DNA of 45,164 nucleotides from Deltaproteobacteria bacterium (GTDB lineage: Bacteria; Desulfobacterota; Desulfuromonadia; Desulfuromonadales; Geopsychrobacteraceae), in contig JAGYPB010000022.1 in NCBI GenBank assembly GCA_018399135.1, forward strand, positions 1-45,164, in the 5' to 3' direction. The notes beneath the pieces are model-generated. The model was given only the letters and a program-made list of their open reading frames with translations. It was not told the origin of the DNA and did not search any database. This document shows, one piece after another, positions 1 through 9,900 of this stretch; the first letter of the stretch is position 1; every line of letters begins with the position of its first letter. Position numbers and translations under genes: made by a program.

Positions 1-382
1 CGGGTGAAAAATCGCATGAGATTTGGCATGGAAAAAGCGCCATCCTGTGATGAAATCATCTGCAACGATAGATAGTTGATTGGTATCTGTTCAGCACAGG
101 ATCCCCGATCCTGCGCAAGGACGACAGCTGAATAGTTACGTTGATTGTTGTTAACGTTTAAGTGGTTGATTTTGCATACATAAATAATCAATTTATTGTA
201 TAGTGTCTTGCACTAAAAGGGGCATCCACCCTCATCTTTCCGGCAACATGATGCGATCCATAAAAGCCGCCATCGGACACCGGAAATAGCGGGCCGACTG
301 AGTTGGAGCCGTTTCAGCTGATTGCTGAGTATTTCGGGTTAGCCGGGATCGAATTTTAAGAAAACAATCAGGAGAAGAAACA
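1..382. other. Gene-free leader region, 382 bp
   Basis: No credible coding frame is seen. The stretch contains one copy of a 37-bp dispersed repeat (103-139) and an AT-rich segment (about 160-205) that could hold a promoter for the downstream small gene: TTGCAT at 172-177 and TATAGT at 199-204, but the 21-nt spacer is too long to trust. The GC-rich part at about 265-350 can form local hairpins. I could not match it to a known riboswitch class. Confidence 0.5.
103..139 (+). repeat. 37-bp dispersed repeat, copy A
   Basis: This segment matches 44646-44682 with one mismatch. The shared core starts CCCCGATCCTGCGCAAGGAC and ends CAGCTGAATAGTTAC. Read in the frame that ends at TGA, both copies give a similar peptide tail (GSPILRKDDS and GTPILRKDYS), so the repeat may be the fossil 3' end of a duplicated gene. 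It could equally be a non-coding repeat family. Confidence 0.7.
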
Positions 383-607
383 ATGAACATTCAGGCCGGA
401 TTCATGGTGTTCCGTCACGGAAAACTGGGTACCAAGCCACGGCGTATCCACGCCACAATTGGAGAAGCCTACAAAGAGGCTTCTCGTTTGGCTCTGAAGT
501 CAGCTAATGAGGGTTCAGCTGATGCTTTTCTGGTGGTGGAAGTTGTTGGGGGTGCGCATATTGTCAACGGCAAAGTGGAACCCTTAGTTGCCGTTGCACC
601 GGAATAA
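383..607 (+). CDS. Small conserved-looking protein of unknown function (74 aa)
   Basis: I do not recognise this 74-residue protein. It is soluble by composition, with a basic N-terminal half (GKLGTKPRRIHATIGEAYKE) and a hydrophobic C-terminal half ending in a run rich in Val and Gly; there is no signal peptide or metal motif. The start is well supported by AGGAGA about 8 nt upstream of ATG. A decayed copy of the same gene lies at 39496-39615, preserving the start, the RRIH-TIGE-YKE core and the LALKAANE segment. The gene therefore belongs to a family with more than one copy in this genome, which supports it being real. It is followed after 54 nt by the HemG-like gene on the same strand. Function unknown. 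Confidence 0.7.
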   Translation: MNIQAGFMVFRHGKLGTKPRRIHATIGEAYKEASRLALKSANEGSADAFLVVEVVGGAHIVNGKVEPLVAVAPE

Positions 608-661
608 GATACCGTGTGACCCTCATCACCAGCAACCTGCACGGCAGGAGAAAGATCGGAT

Positions 662-1201
662 ATGAAAAGGATTCTGATTCTGTACATGAGTCGAGGAGGA
701 CACACGGCTCGCATCGCCCGGACTCTCATGGAGAGCATACTGGATGCGGGGGGTTCCTGCGACATGATGGACCTTGCTGAAGCCACTCATGAAGGAGTTG
801 AGTGGGATCGGTATGTTGCCGTGGTTATCGGAGCTCCGGTGTTATACGGTACTTATCACAAATCAGTGTTCAATTTTATCCGAACCCATCAGGCTGCCCT
901 GGAGGCTCGTCCTAACAGCTTTTTCAACGTTTCTGTGGTGGCTAGAAACCCACTCAAGGCGACAGTTGAAAGCAACCGCTATATGCAGAAATTTCTTCAG
1001 CTTTCTCCCTGGAAACCGACAAATCTCAAGGTCATCGCCGGCAAGGTTGATTACCCCTCCTGGCCCTGGTATGACGTGTTGATTATTCAGTTGATCATGA
1101 AAATAACCAAAGGGCCGACCGATAAAAACACGGTGATTGACTACACCGACTGGGAGGATGTGCGGGCCTATGGACAAGAACTCTTTCGACTTGTTGACTA
1201 G
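662..1201 (+). CDS. hemG: HemG-like flavodoxin-domain protein (protoporphyrinogen IX dehydrogenase family)
   Basis: This 179-residue protein has a flavodoxin fold. The N-terminal strand and phosphate loop (ILILYMSRGGHTARIA) bind FMN. The C-terminal half carries the HemG signature elements: FFNVSVVARNP, a LSPWKP segment, then DYPSWPWYD followed by LIMKITKGPTD. Known family members oxidise protoporphyrinogen IX to protoporphyrin IX, passing electrons to quinones at the inner face of the membrane, in heme synthesis. Length fits E. coli HemG (about 180 aa). GGAGAAAG before ATG supports the start. It is probably transcribed alone or with the preceding small gene, since 254 nt separate it from ispH. 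An alternative is a generic flavodoxin of the same superfamily. Confidence 0.8.
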   Translation: MKRILILYMSRGGHTARIARTLMESILDAGGSCDMMDLAEATHEGVEWDRYVAVVIGAPVLYGTYHKSVFNFIRTHQAALEARPNSFFNVSVVARNPLKATVESNRYMQKFLQLSPWKPTNLKVIAGKVDYPSWPWYDVLIIQLIMKITKGPTDKNTVIDYTDWEDVRAYGQELFRLVD

Positions 1202-1384
1202 CGGAAAGTTCCGCTCATCCTGTACCCACCAAAAACACTAGGCCTGGCTTATCTGCATAAATGTGCCGATCAGATGACTCCCTCTGCGATTTTCTACTGT
1301 TGTCCTGCAAAAAACCCCCGATATCCCTTGCCATGTAGAAACTTTTGATGGGATAATCCACGATTTGTTGACGATGCACTCTGT

Positions 1385-1402
1385 CAATTGTTGCTATGAA
1401 TA
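1385..1402 (+). promoter_or_regulatory. Possible extended -10 promoter upstream of ispH-pfa
   Basis: TGCTATGAAT (1392-1401) resembles an extended -10 element and lies about 55 nt before ispH. TTGACG at 1368-1373 is a -35-like hexamer but its 21-nt spacer is too long. The 254-nt gap after hemG makes a promoter here likely; the exact position is a weak call. Confidence 0.3.
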
Positions 1403-1455
1403 GCTTGAACAAAAACCCTTGACTTAACGGGTTGCGGCGAAGGCGATTGAAGAAT

Positions 1456-2310
1456 ATGAAAGTTGTGCGGGCGAGAAGTGCCGGGTTTTGCATGGGGGTC
1501 AGTCTGGCACTGCGCAAGCTCGATGAAATGATCGAAAAAGAAAGTACGTTAAGCGACAATATCTATATCCTCGGTTCAATTATCCACAATCCACAGGTGG
1601 TTGAGGAATATTCTGCCAAAGGGGTGATTACGGCTGAATCACCAGACGATATCCCTCCCGGATCTACTGTCGTTATACGTGCTCATGGCATTCCCAAGCG
1701 GATTCAGCGATCCCTGATTGATCGCGGTATTCGTGTCGTTGATGCCACCTGCCCAAAAGTCAAGGATGCCTGTCTGCTGATTGAACAGCACACGGCAGAT
1801 GATCGTATCCTTCTGTTGTACGGGGAGCAAACCCATCCCGAGGTGAAATGTCTGCTGAGCTATGCTGCGTCGGGTTCCTTTGTTTTTGACAATCTGGAAC
1901 AATGTCGTGCGCAGCGTCTTGATGCCGGCAAAAAATACTGTCTTGCCGCCCAGACTACCCAGGACAAGGGGATTTTTGACGAGATCAGTGCCAATCTGGA
2001 GGGTCGTCAGGATCTTGATCTGACGGTGTTGCATACGATTTGTGACGCGACGAAAAAGCGTCAGGGTGAGGCAATCCGCATTGCTGAACAGGTTGATTTT
2101 ATGATTGTTGCCGGCGGCTATGAAAGCAGCAACACCCGACGCCTGGCCCAGGTGATCGAATCTCATGGCACTAAAGCATTACACGTTGAAACCGCAACGC
2201 AATTACCCTTAAATGCGTTGCGGTGTTATCACACTGTCGGCCTGACGGCCGGCGCCTCGACCCCGAAGCAGATTGTCGATGATATTCAGTCGTTGCTGGA
2301 ATCTCTGTAG
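1456..2310 (+). CDS. ispH: 4-hydroxy-3-methylbut-2-enyl diphosphate reductase (IspH/LytB)
   Basis: This 284-residue protein carries the three iron-sulfur cysteines of IspH: Cys12 in AGFCMGVS, Cys99 in DATCPKVK and Cys196 in TICDATKKRQ. It also has the typical HNPQVVE and IRAHGIP segments. IspH converts HMBPP to IPP and DMAPP in the last step of the MEP isoprenoid pathway using a [4Fe-4S] cluster. I chose the ATG at 1456 because the family starts directly with the strand leading into AGFCMG; the upstream in-frame ATG at 1432 adds eight basic residues not typical of the family. Only 9 nt separate its stop from pfaD, so it is probably co-transcribed with the lipid synthase genes, an unusual neighbour for an isoprenoid enzyme. 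Confidence 0.93.
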   Translation: MKVVRARSAGFCMGVSLALRKLDEMIEKESTLSDNIYILGSIIHNPQVVEEYSAKGVITAESPDDIPPGSTVVIRAHGIPKRIQRSLIDRGIRVVDATCPKVKDACLLIEQHTADDRILLLYGEQTHPEVKCLLSYAASGSFVFDNLEQCRAQRLDAGKKYCLAAQTTQDKGIFDEISANLEGRQDLDLTVLHTICDATKKRQGEAIRIAEQVDFMIVAGGYESSNTRRLAQVIESHGTKALHVETATQLPLNALRCYHTVGLTAGASTPKQIVDDIQSLLESL

Positions 2311-2319
2311 GAGTTTTTT

Positions 2320-3930
2320 GTGAGTTTAACTTCTTTAAACACCGGCACTTCTGTTGCCATGCCCTCGTACCATACATCAGCAGACATTACTGACCTGTTA
2401 CGCATGATATCCAGTCCTTTGTGGCTTGTTGAAACAGACGGTCGGTTGAATGTTATTGCGGATGCGGATGCCCCCAGTATAAAGGCAGAGACTATCCATG
2501 GGTTTGTTCCGGCTTGTTCGCTTGAATCTCTGGGAAGTCGCTCGTTCTGTACTGACCATGGCTTACAGTATGCTTATGTCGGCGGCTCTATGGCCAAGGG
2601 AATCAGCTCGATTGCTATGGTCAAGGCCCTGGGTGATGCTGGAATGCTCGGGTTTTTCGGATCTGCTGGACTCTCCTTTGAACAGGTTGAAGCGGCCATT
2701 GGTGAACTCCAGCAGCATCGACCCAATATCCCTTTTGGGGTTAACCTGATACACAGCCCGACCGAGCCGGAGCTGGAGAAAGCCCTGGTCGAGCTGTACT
2801 TGCATCGAGGCATTCAACTGATTGAGGCCTCAGCTTTTTTAGGATTAACCTTGCCGCTGGTGCGCTATCGCACCCATGGTATTCACCGTGATGAGCAAGG
2901 TAATGTTATTGCGCCTAACCGGGTCATCGCCAAGGTCTCGCGCGAAGAGGTTGCCGCACGCTTTTTTGCACCACCACCCGAAAAACTTCTGAAACAACTC
3001 GTGGCTGCTGGTGATCTAACTGCAGAGCAAGCACAGCTCGCCAAGCAGATTCCCATGGCTCAGGATGTTACCGCGGAGGCTGATTCAGGTGGCCATACCG
3101 ACAATCGTCCGGCTTTATCGCTGTTTCCGACCCTGTTGGCACAGAAAAACCAGATGCAGCTCCACTATGGTTACCTCCAGCCGTTGCGTATCGGCCTGGG
3201 CGGGGGAATAGCGACCCCGGCGTCAGCCGCCGCCGCCTTCGCCATGGGTGCAGACTATCTGGTCACCGGAACCGTGAACCAGGCTTGCGTTGAGTCAGGC
3301 ACTTGTGATGCGGTACGGCAGATGCTGGCTGAAACCCGGCAGGCAGATATTACCATGGCCCCTTCGGGTGACATGTTCGAGATGGGGGTCAAGGTGCAAG
3401 TGGTCAAGCGTGGCACCATGTTTGCTATCCGCGCCCACAAACTTTACGAACTCTATCGTGCTTATGAAAGTATCGATGCCTTGCCGCAGGTAGAGCGGGA
3501 GAAGATCGAACAGACCTTTTTCAAAGTGCCGCTTGACACAGTCTGGGAGCAGACAAAAAACTACTTTCAGATGCGTGATCCGCGTCAGGTTGAAAAAGCC
3601 CTGACCGATCCAAAATATAAGATGGCACTGGTCTTTCGCTGGTATTTGGGACAGACGCCGGTGTGGGCCAATCAGGGTATTGCCGATCGTAAAATTGATT
3701 ATCAGATCTGGTGTGGCCCGGCCATGGGGGCTTTTAACGAGTGGGTCAAAGGAAGTTGTTTAGAGCTGCCGCCCGCCCGCAAGGTCGTTGTGGTTGCATA
3801 CAATATTCTTTTTGGCGCTGCGGTGTTGCAGCGTGCACGCTTACTTAAGCAGCAGTGGGACGCATATCGTGTCGATGTAACGATCGACGCGCCATTGCCG
3901 GTTGATCAGATCAAGGAGTTTTTCTGTTGA
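2320..3930 (+). CDS. pfaD: PfaD-type enoyl reductase of the polyunsaturated fatty acid synthase
   Basis: This 536-residue FMN-dependent TIM-barrel protein belongs to the 2-nitropropane dioxygenase-like family to which PfaD belongs. Diagnostic pieces are YVGGSMAKGISS near residue 85, GVNLIHSP, the DSGGHTDNRP block (residues 255-264) and the AMGADYLVTGTVNQ phosphate-binding region. PfaD is the trans-acting enoyl reductase that saturates selected double bonds on ACP-bound chains during PUFA synthesis. The start is GTG at 2320, preceded by AGGAG. Its TGA overlaps the TTG start of the next gene by 4 bases, so translation is probably coupled. An enoyl reductase gene placed first matches the pfa1-pfa2-pfa3 order of myxobacteria rather than the pfaA-B-C-D order of Shewanella. 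Confidence 0.93.
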   Translation: MSLTSLNTGTSVAMPSYHTSADITDLLRMISSPLWLVETDGRLNVIADADAPSIKAETIHGFVPACSLESLGSRSFCTDHGLQYAYVGGSMAKGISSIAMVKALGDAGMLGFFGSAGLSFEQVEAAIGELQQHRPNIPFGVNLIHSPTEPELEKALVELYLHRGIQLIEASAFLGLTLPLVRYRTHGIHRDEQGNVIAPNRVIAKVSREEVAARFFAPPPEKLLKQLVAAGDLTAEQAQLAKQIPMAQDVTAEADSGGHTDNRPALSLFPTLLAQKNQMQLHYGYLQPLRIGLGGGIATPASAAAAFAMGADYLVTGTVNQACVESGTCDAVRQMLAETRQADITMAPSGDMFEMGVKVQVVKRGTMFAIRAHKLYELYRAYESIDALPQVEREKIEQTFFKVPLDTVWEQTKNYFQMRDPRQVEKALTDPKYKMALVFRWYLGQTPVWANQGIADRKIDYQIWCGPAMGAFNEWVKGSCLELPPARKVVVVAYNILFGAAVLQRARLLKQQWDAYRVDVTIDAPLPVDQIKEFFC

Positions 3931-6900
3931 AAACCGATCAGCAAACGACAGATTCGACAATGACACCGCTGGCGATTGTCGGCATTGGCAGCATGTTTCC
4001 TGATGCCGAGAATTCTCAGCAGTTCTGGACTAACATCAAAACCGGCGTCGACAGTATCCGTGACGTTCCGGAAAGCCACTGGCGTGCCGATGATTATTTT
4101 GATGCCGATCCTAAAACCAGCGACAAGGTTTATGCCAAGCTGGGTGGTTTTTTATCACCGGTCAGTTTTAATCCGATGGATTACGGGATATTGCCTAATG
4201 CCCTGGAAGCGATTGATACGTCACAACTGTTGGGTTTGCTGGCGGTGGAACAGGCCCTTGAAGATGCCGGGTACAGTGCCGGCAAGGAATATAACCGCGA
4301 CCGAGTTAGTGTGATCCTCGGAGTAACCGGAACCCTTGAACTGGTTGTACCACTGGGTGCCCGTTTGGGCCATCCGCGCTGGAAGCAGGCACTGGATGAA
4401 GCCGGAGTGGATGAAGAGACCGCGGCTGATGTCATGGCGCGGATTTCTGATTCTTATGTGCCCTGGCAGGAAAACTCCTTCCCCGGTTTGTTGGGCAATG
4501 TTGTTGCCGGGCGGATCAGCAAACATTTCAATTTTGGTGGCACCAATTGTGTTGTTGATGCTGCTTGCGGCAGTTCGTTAAGTGCTCTGAATCTTGCTGC
4601 TCTGGAACTCGCCGCCGGACGCTCCGATATGGTGATCACTGGTGGGGTTGATACATTTAATGACATCTTTATGTATACCTGTTTCAGCAAGACACCGGCT
4701 CTGTCTCCTGGCGGACATGCCAAACCTTACTCAGACAACGCCGACGGTACGACTCTGGGTGAAGGGTTGGGAGTTGTTGTTATTAAGCGCCTGGAAGATG
4801 CTGAGCGTGATGGTGATCGTATCTATGCGGTGATTAAGGGTATCGGTGCGTCCAGCGATGGTCGTGGAGCCGCCATCTATGAGCCGAGCGCCCAGGGGCA
4901 GACCAAGGCCCTGCTGCGCGCCTACGAGCAAGCTCAGGTGACACCTGACACCATCGAGTTGGTTGAAGGGCATGGTACCGGTACCAAGGTGGGTGACGCT
5001 ATTGAGGTCAATGCGCTGCGCCAGGTCTACGGCCCAGCGCAAAAGCCCTGGTGTGCTCTGGGTTCGATAAAATCCCAGATTGGCCATACCAAGGCAGCTG
5101 CCGGAGCTGCCGGGTTGATCAAAGCAACACTGGCTCTCTATCACAAAGTGTTGCCGCCGACCATCAAAGTGCAACATCCAGCCGCTGTTTTGCTCGAAAA
5201 AGATTCTCCCTTTTACGTCAACACCGAGTGCCGTCCCTGGTTCCCGGCTGGTCATCACCCCCGCCGCGCTGCCGTCAGTGCTCTGGGTTTTGGTGGCAGC
5301 AATTTTCACTGTCTGGTGGAAGAATACAATACTGAAAAAAAAGAAGTTGATTGGGGCGGAAATGTTCAGATCCTGCCATTTTCTGCTGACGATAAGGCCG
5401 CGTTGAAAAATCAACTGCAGATGATGCCTCGAGATGTTCTGTGGCAGCAACTGCGGCTGCTGGCCGCCCAGGGGCGCCTTGATTTTGATCGCCAGGCCCG
5501 GTGTCGGTTGGTGATGGTGATTGAGCGCGGCACCTTAAGTGAAAAATGGGATATCGGTAAGCGAATTGATGCTGCTGTTGCCTTGCTCGATCAGCAACCA
5601 GAAGGTTGGTGTGAAACTCCGGATGGGATCTATTTTTCAACCGAAGACCATGCCGACGATGTCGCTTTTCTGTATCCCGGACAGGGGGCGCAGTACCCGG
5701 GCATGCTTAAATCCCTGGCCTTACAGTTTCCCGAATTTCAGCAGGTGGTCAGCGATGCTGATCACCTTTTTGCGGAACATGCCCAGGTTCCGCGTCGAAC
5801 CCTGACCGATCTGATCTATCCCCGCCCGGTTTACCCAACGCAACAACAGGAAGCAGCGGTCAGCGCCTTGCGTGCCACCGAAGTCGCCCAGCCGGCCCTT
5901 GGCGCTGTTGAATGTGCCAGTACTGCTGTCCTGCAACGTTTTGGTTTAGCGCCCCAAGCGGTGGCCGGGCACAGTTATGGTGAGCTGGTAGCTCTATGCC
6001 ATGCCGGTGTTTTTAGTGCTGCTGATCTGCATCGCCTGTCACGTCTGCGCGGTGAATTGATGACAGCCAAAGGCTCCGAGCGTGGCACCATGCTGGCGGT
6101 GTCGGCTCCGCTGGATGTTATCAATGAATTTATCATGAGTGAACAGCTTGACCTTGTTCTGGCTAACCGTAACACCCCGGAACAGGGTGTTTTATCCGGC
6201 TCCCATGCTGAAATCGAGCGCGCCCGCGCGGTACTTGTCGGGCAAGGAATTTCCTGCACTCCATTGAGTGTAGCGGCGGCCTTCCATAGTCCTCTGGTGG
6301 CAACGGCGGCCCAACCTTTTGGCCAGGCACTGGAAACAACGACCCTGAACTCTCCAGGTTTTCCGGTCTATGCAAATACCAGTGGTGATCGCTACCCCCA
6401 AGCCGTCGGCGAGCTCAGGTCGCTGCTGGCGCAACAACTGGCCAGTCCTGTCGATTTTGTCAAAGAAATCGAAGCTATGTATCGCGATGGTTTTCGTATC
6501 TTTGTTGAGGTTGGTCCGGGCGCGCGATTAAGTGGCATGGTCAGAACGATCCTTAAGGGTAAACATATTCAAACACTGGCTCTGGATTCGTCTAATGGTA
6601 AACGCTGTGCCCTGGCTGACCTGGCCCGTCTGTTGGCAAAATTAGCGGCCCTTGGGGTGAATATTGCCTTGGCCTCCTGGGATGAGAAGGTCCTTGAGCA
6701 GGCAGCGCAACAACCCGTCAGGAAGAAAGGGTTAACCGTCACCCTGACCGGTGCCAACCATTTCAATAAACCGCAACCGCGTCCACCGCGGCAGCAGAAA
6801 GTGGCCGGGAAAAGCGTCATTCAAACATCTCAGCCTCAAGGACAGCAAAGGGAAATCCCCATGTCTGATCAAAGCACGTCTCCAGCAACAGCCGAAGCCC

Positions 6901-9900
6901 AGCCTGAACAAACAAGATCCCTGGATCATGGATTATCGGAGGCGATACGCCTGGCCCAGTTGAATATTGAGGCTTTGCAAACGATCTCTCAGCAAACGGC
7001 TAAACTCCATCAGCAGTTTCTCGAAGGGCAGCAGGCCGCAACCCGTTCTTTCATGCAACTGGTTGAACAGCAGCGGCAACTTATTAATGGCACGACTGTT
7101 ACTACCCCTGCACCGAATGCCGGTGCATCGGTTGATCGTCATTTAGCCCGACCATCTGCTGAAATACCATCAGCGGCTCCTTCCTCGGCTATCCCCCCGG
7201 TTGCTGATCAACCAACTCCGATCGCTCCGCCAGTTGCCCCGGTCACAGCCGCAACCGTGACGGTTGATTTGCCAGCTGCCGACAATATCAGGACTGCTTT
7301 GCTGGATGTCATTGCTGAGAAGACCGGCTATCCGGTAGAGATGCTGGAACTGGGGATGTCGCTGGATGCTGATCTGGGAATCGATTCCATCAAGCGGGTG
7401 GAAATTCTCTCATCTTTGCAGGAACGTCTGCCCGAATTACCGGCGGTCAAGCCGGAAGATCTGGGCATATTGCAGACCCTCGGACAGATTGTTGAACATC
7501 TGCGAGGAGCAACAGAACCTGCCGGCAGGCTACTTCAAAGCGGATCAGTGGCGATTGCTGCAGATACGGGTAACGTCATGAGTGCTTTGCTGGATGTCAT
7601 CGCTGAAAAGACCGGTTATCCGGTAGAGATGCTGGAAGTGGGGATGTCACTGGATGCTGACCTGGGGATCGATTCCATCAAGCGAGTGGAAATTCTTTCA
7701 GCTCTGCAGGAACGTCTGCCCGAATTACCGGCGGTTAAACCTGAAGATCTGGGCGTATTGCAGACCCTGGGACAGATCATCGAACATCTGCAACAAGGTT
7801 CGGGTGGTAGTGTGAAATCTGCTGGAATTTCAGCGTCGGCAGGAGTGGATGGTCCTCAGGTAACCACAGCTTTGCTGGAGGTCATCGCCGACAAGACCGG
7901 CTATCCGGTAGAGATGCTGGAACTGGGGATGTCGCTGGATGCTGATCTGGGGATCGATTCGATCAAGCGGGTCGAGATCTTGTCTGCCTTGCAGGAGCGT
8001 CTACCGGAGTTGCCGGCGGTGAAACCGGAACATCTCGGCACCCTGCAGACTATCGATCAGATTGTCGATTTTCTTGCCAGCGTATCCGGCTCGGAAAAGC
8101 CGGCAGCTGCTGTTCCACCCCCGGAGACTGAACCGCTTCCGATTATCAAGCGGCAGGAGTTGCGGTTGGTCAGTTTGCCCATGAAAAGACCCGTTAAAAG
8201 CTTTTCTTTTGGTGCCGGAGCTCAGGTTTGGATTACCGATGACGGCTCGGCTCTGATTGATGGCCTGGCGACAGCTCTAACAAAACATAACCTGATTGTG
8301 AAAAAGGTCAAACTGGCCGAGATCAGTGCTTTGAATGCGCCGACAAACCTGTGCGGTTTGTTGATTGTTGCGCCCCTCAAAGGTAGTGATGATTGTTTTA
8401 TCGCCGATAGTTTTCAACTGTTGCAGTTGGCTGCTCCACAGTTGCGCCGGCAGGGCAGTGGCCAGGGAGCTTTTTTTGCTACCATTTCGCGCCTTAACGG
8501 TAGTTTCGGTTTGTCTGCGCGTTCCGGTTTCGGGGATCCTCTCTCTGGAGGGTTGGCCGGTTTGAGTAAATCTGCTGCTCTGGAATGGCCTGAAGTTCAC
8601 TGCAAGGCGCTGGATCTGGGGATGGGGATGGAAGTGATCCCTGCAGCTACGACTCTGATTGAAGAAATCTTTACCTCCGCTCCGCTTGAAATTGGGGTTT
8701 CATCAACCGGCTTAAACACCCTGGAGCTGGTGACCGAGGATCTTTCTGCTGATACCCGGGAGTTAGCGCTGGAAGAAGGGGATCTTGTTGTTGTCAGTGG
8801 TGGCGCTCGCGGTGTCACTGCAGCTGTTTCCATTGCTCTGGCACGCAAATATCGTCCCACCCTGGCATTGCTGGGCCGCAGTCCGCTTCCTGAAGATGAG
8901 CCTGACTGGCTGAAGTGCCTTGACACCGAGGCAGAGATTAAAAAAGCCTTGTTGGCCCGTAGCGACACGCCTCCGGCACCTAAGGAACTACAGCAACAGT
9001 ATGATCAACTTTTCGCCGGACGTGAGATTCGCTCCACCCTCGATAATATCCTTAAAGCGGGAGCTACGCCCTTGTATCTGCCCGTCGATTTGCGTGATGA
9101 GCAGGCGGTTGCCGCTACTATCAACAACCTGCAAGAGCAGTATGGTGCAGTTAAAGGGTTGATACATGGCGCTGGGGTGCTGGCGGATAAGTTGATTGCG
9201 GATAAAAGTCGTGAACAGTTTCTAGCGGTGTACGATACCAAGGTCAAGGGGTGTCGCCATCTGCTGGCCGCCATTGCTACCGAAAAACTGGCTTTTCTGG
9301 TGATGTTTTCCTCATCAACCGGCCGCTTCGGTCGTATTGGCCAAGCCGATTATGCCGTTGCCAATGAAGTTTTGAACAAAATTGCCCAGCAATTTTCCCA
9401 GACCCATACGCAAACCAGAGTGTTATCAATGAATTGGGGCCCTTGGGATGGTGGTATGGTGACCGCTGCGCTGAAAAAAATGTTTGCCCGCGAAGGGGTC
9501 GACGTTATCGACCAGCAAGCCGGAGCGGCTTATCTGCTCAAGGAATTAACCGCGACAGACAAAACCGTTGAACTGGTGATTGCCGGTGGTCATGCCCAGG
9601 ATGCGGTGACTGAAGAGCCTGAGCCGCCGCAGAACCTGTACGTCTCAAGCGCCTTTGATCTCGATCTGAATATCGATCAGTTTCCGTTTCTCAAGTCCCA
9701 CGTTATCGACAGCAAGGCGGTTGTGCCGGTGGCGGTGATGATCGAGTGGTTGGCCCATGCTGCTGTGCATAATAACCCGGGGCTGAAGTTTCAAGGGTTG
9801 AATGATTTAAGAGTTCTCAAAGGAATTATTCTCGATAGCCGCCAGACATACAACCTGCAAGCAATGACCGGCAAGGCGATCAAAAGTGATGGCTTACATG

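Noticed and set aside
230..360. Riboswitch or structured leader before the small gene
   Set aside because: Local hairpins are possible but no consensus of a known class (for example c-di-GMP GEMM) could be matched.
1215..1559. Minus-strand 114-aa frame upstream of ispH
   Set aside because: It overlaps the ispH start, has no recognisable motif and looks like a chance frame in a leader region.
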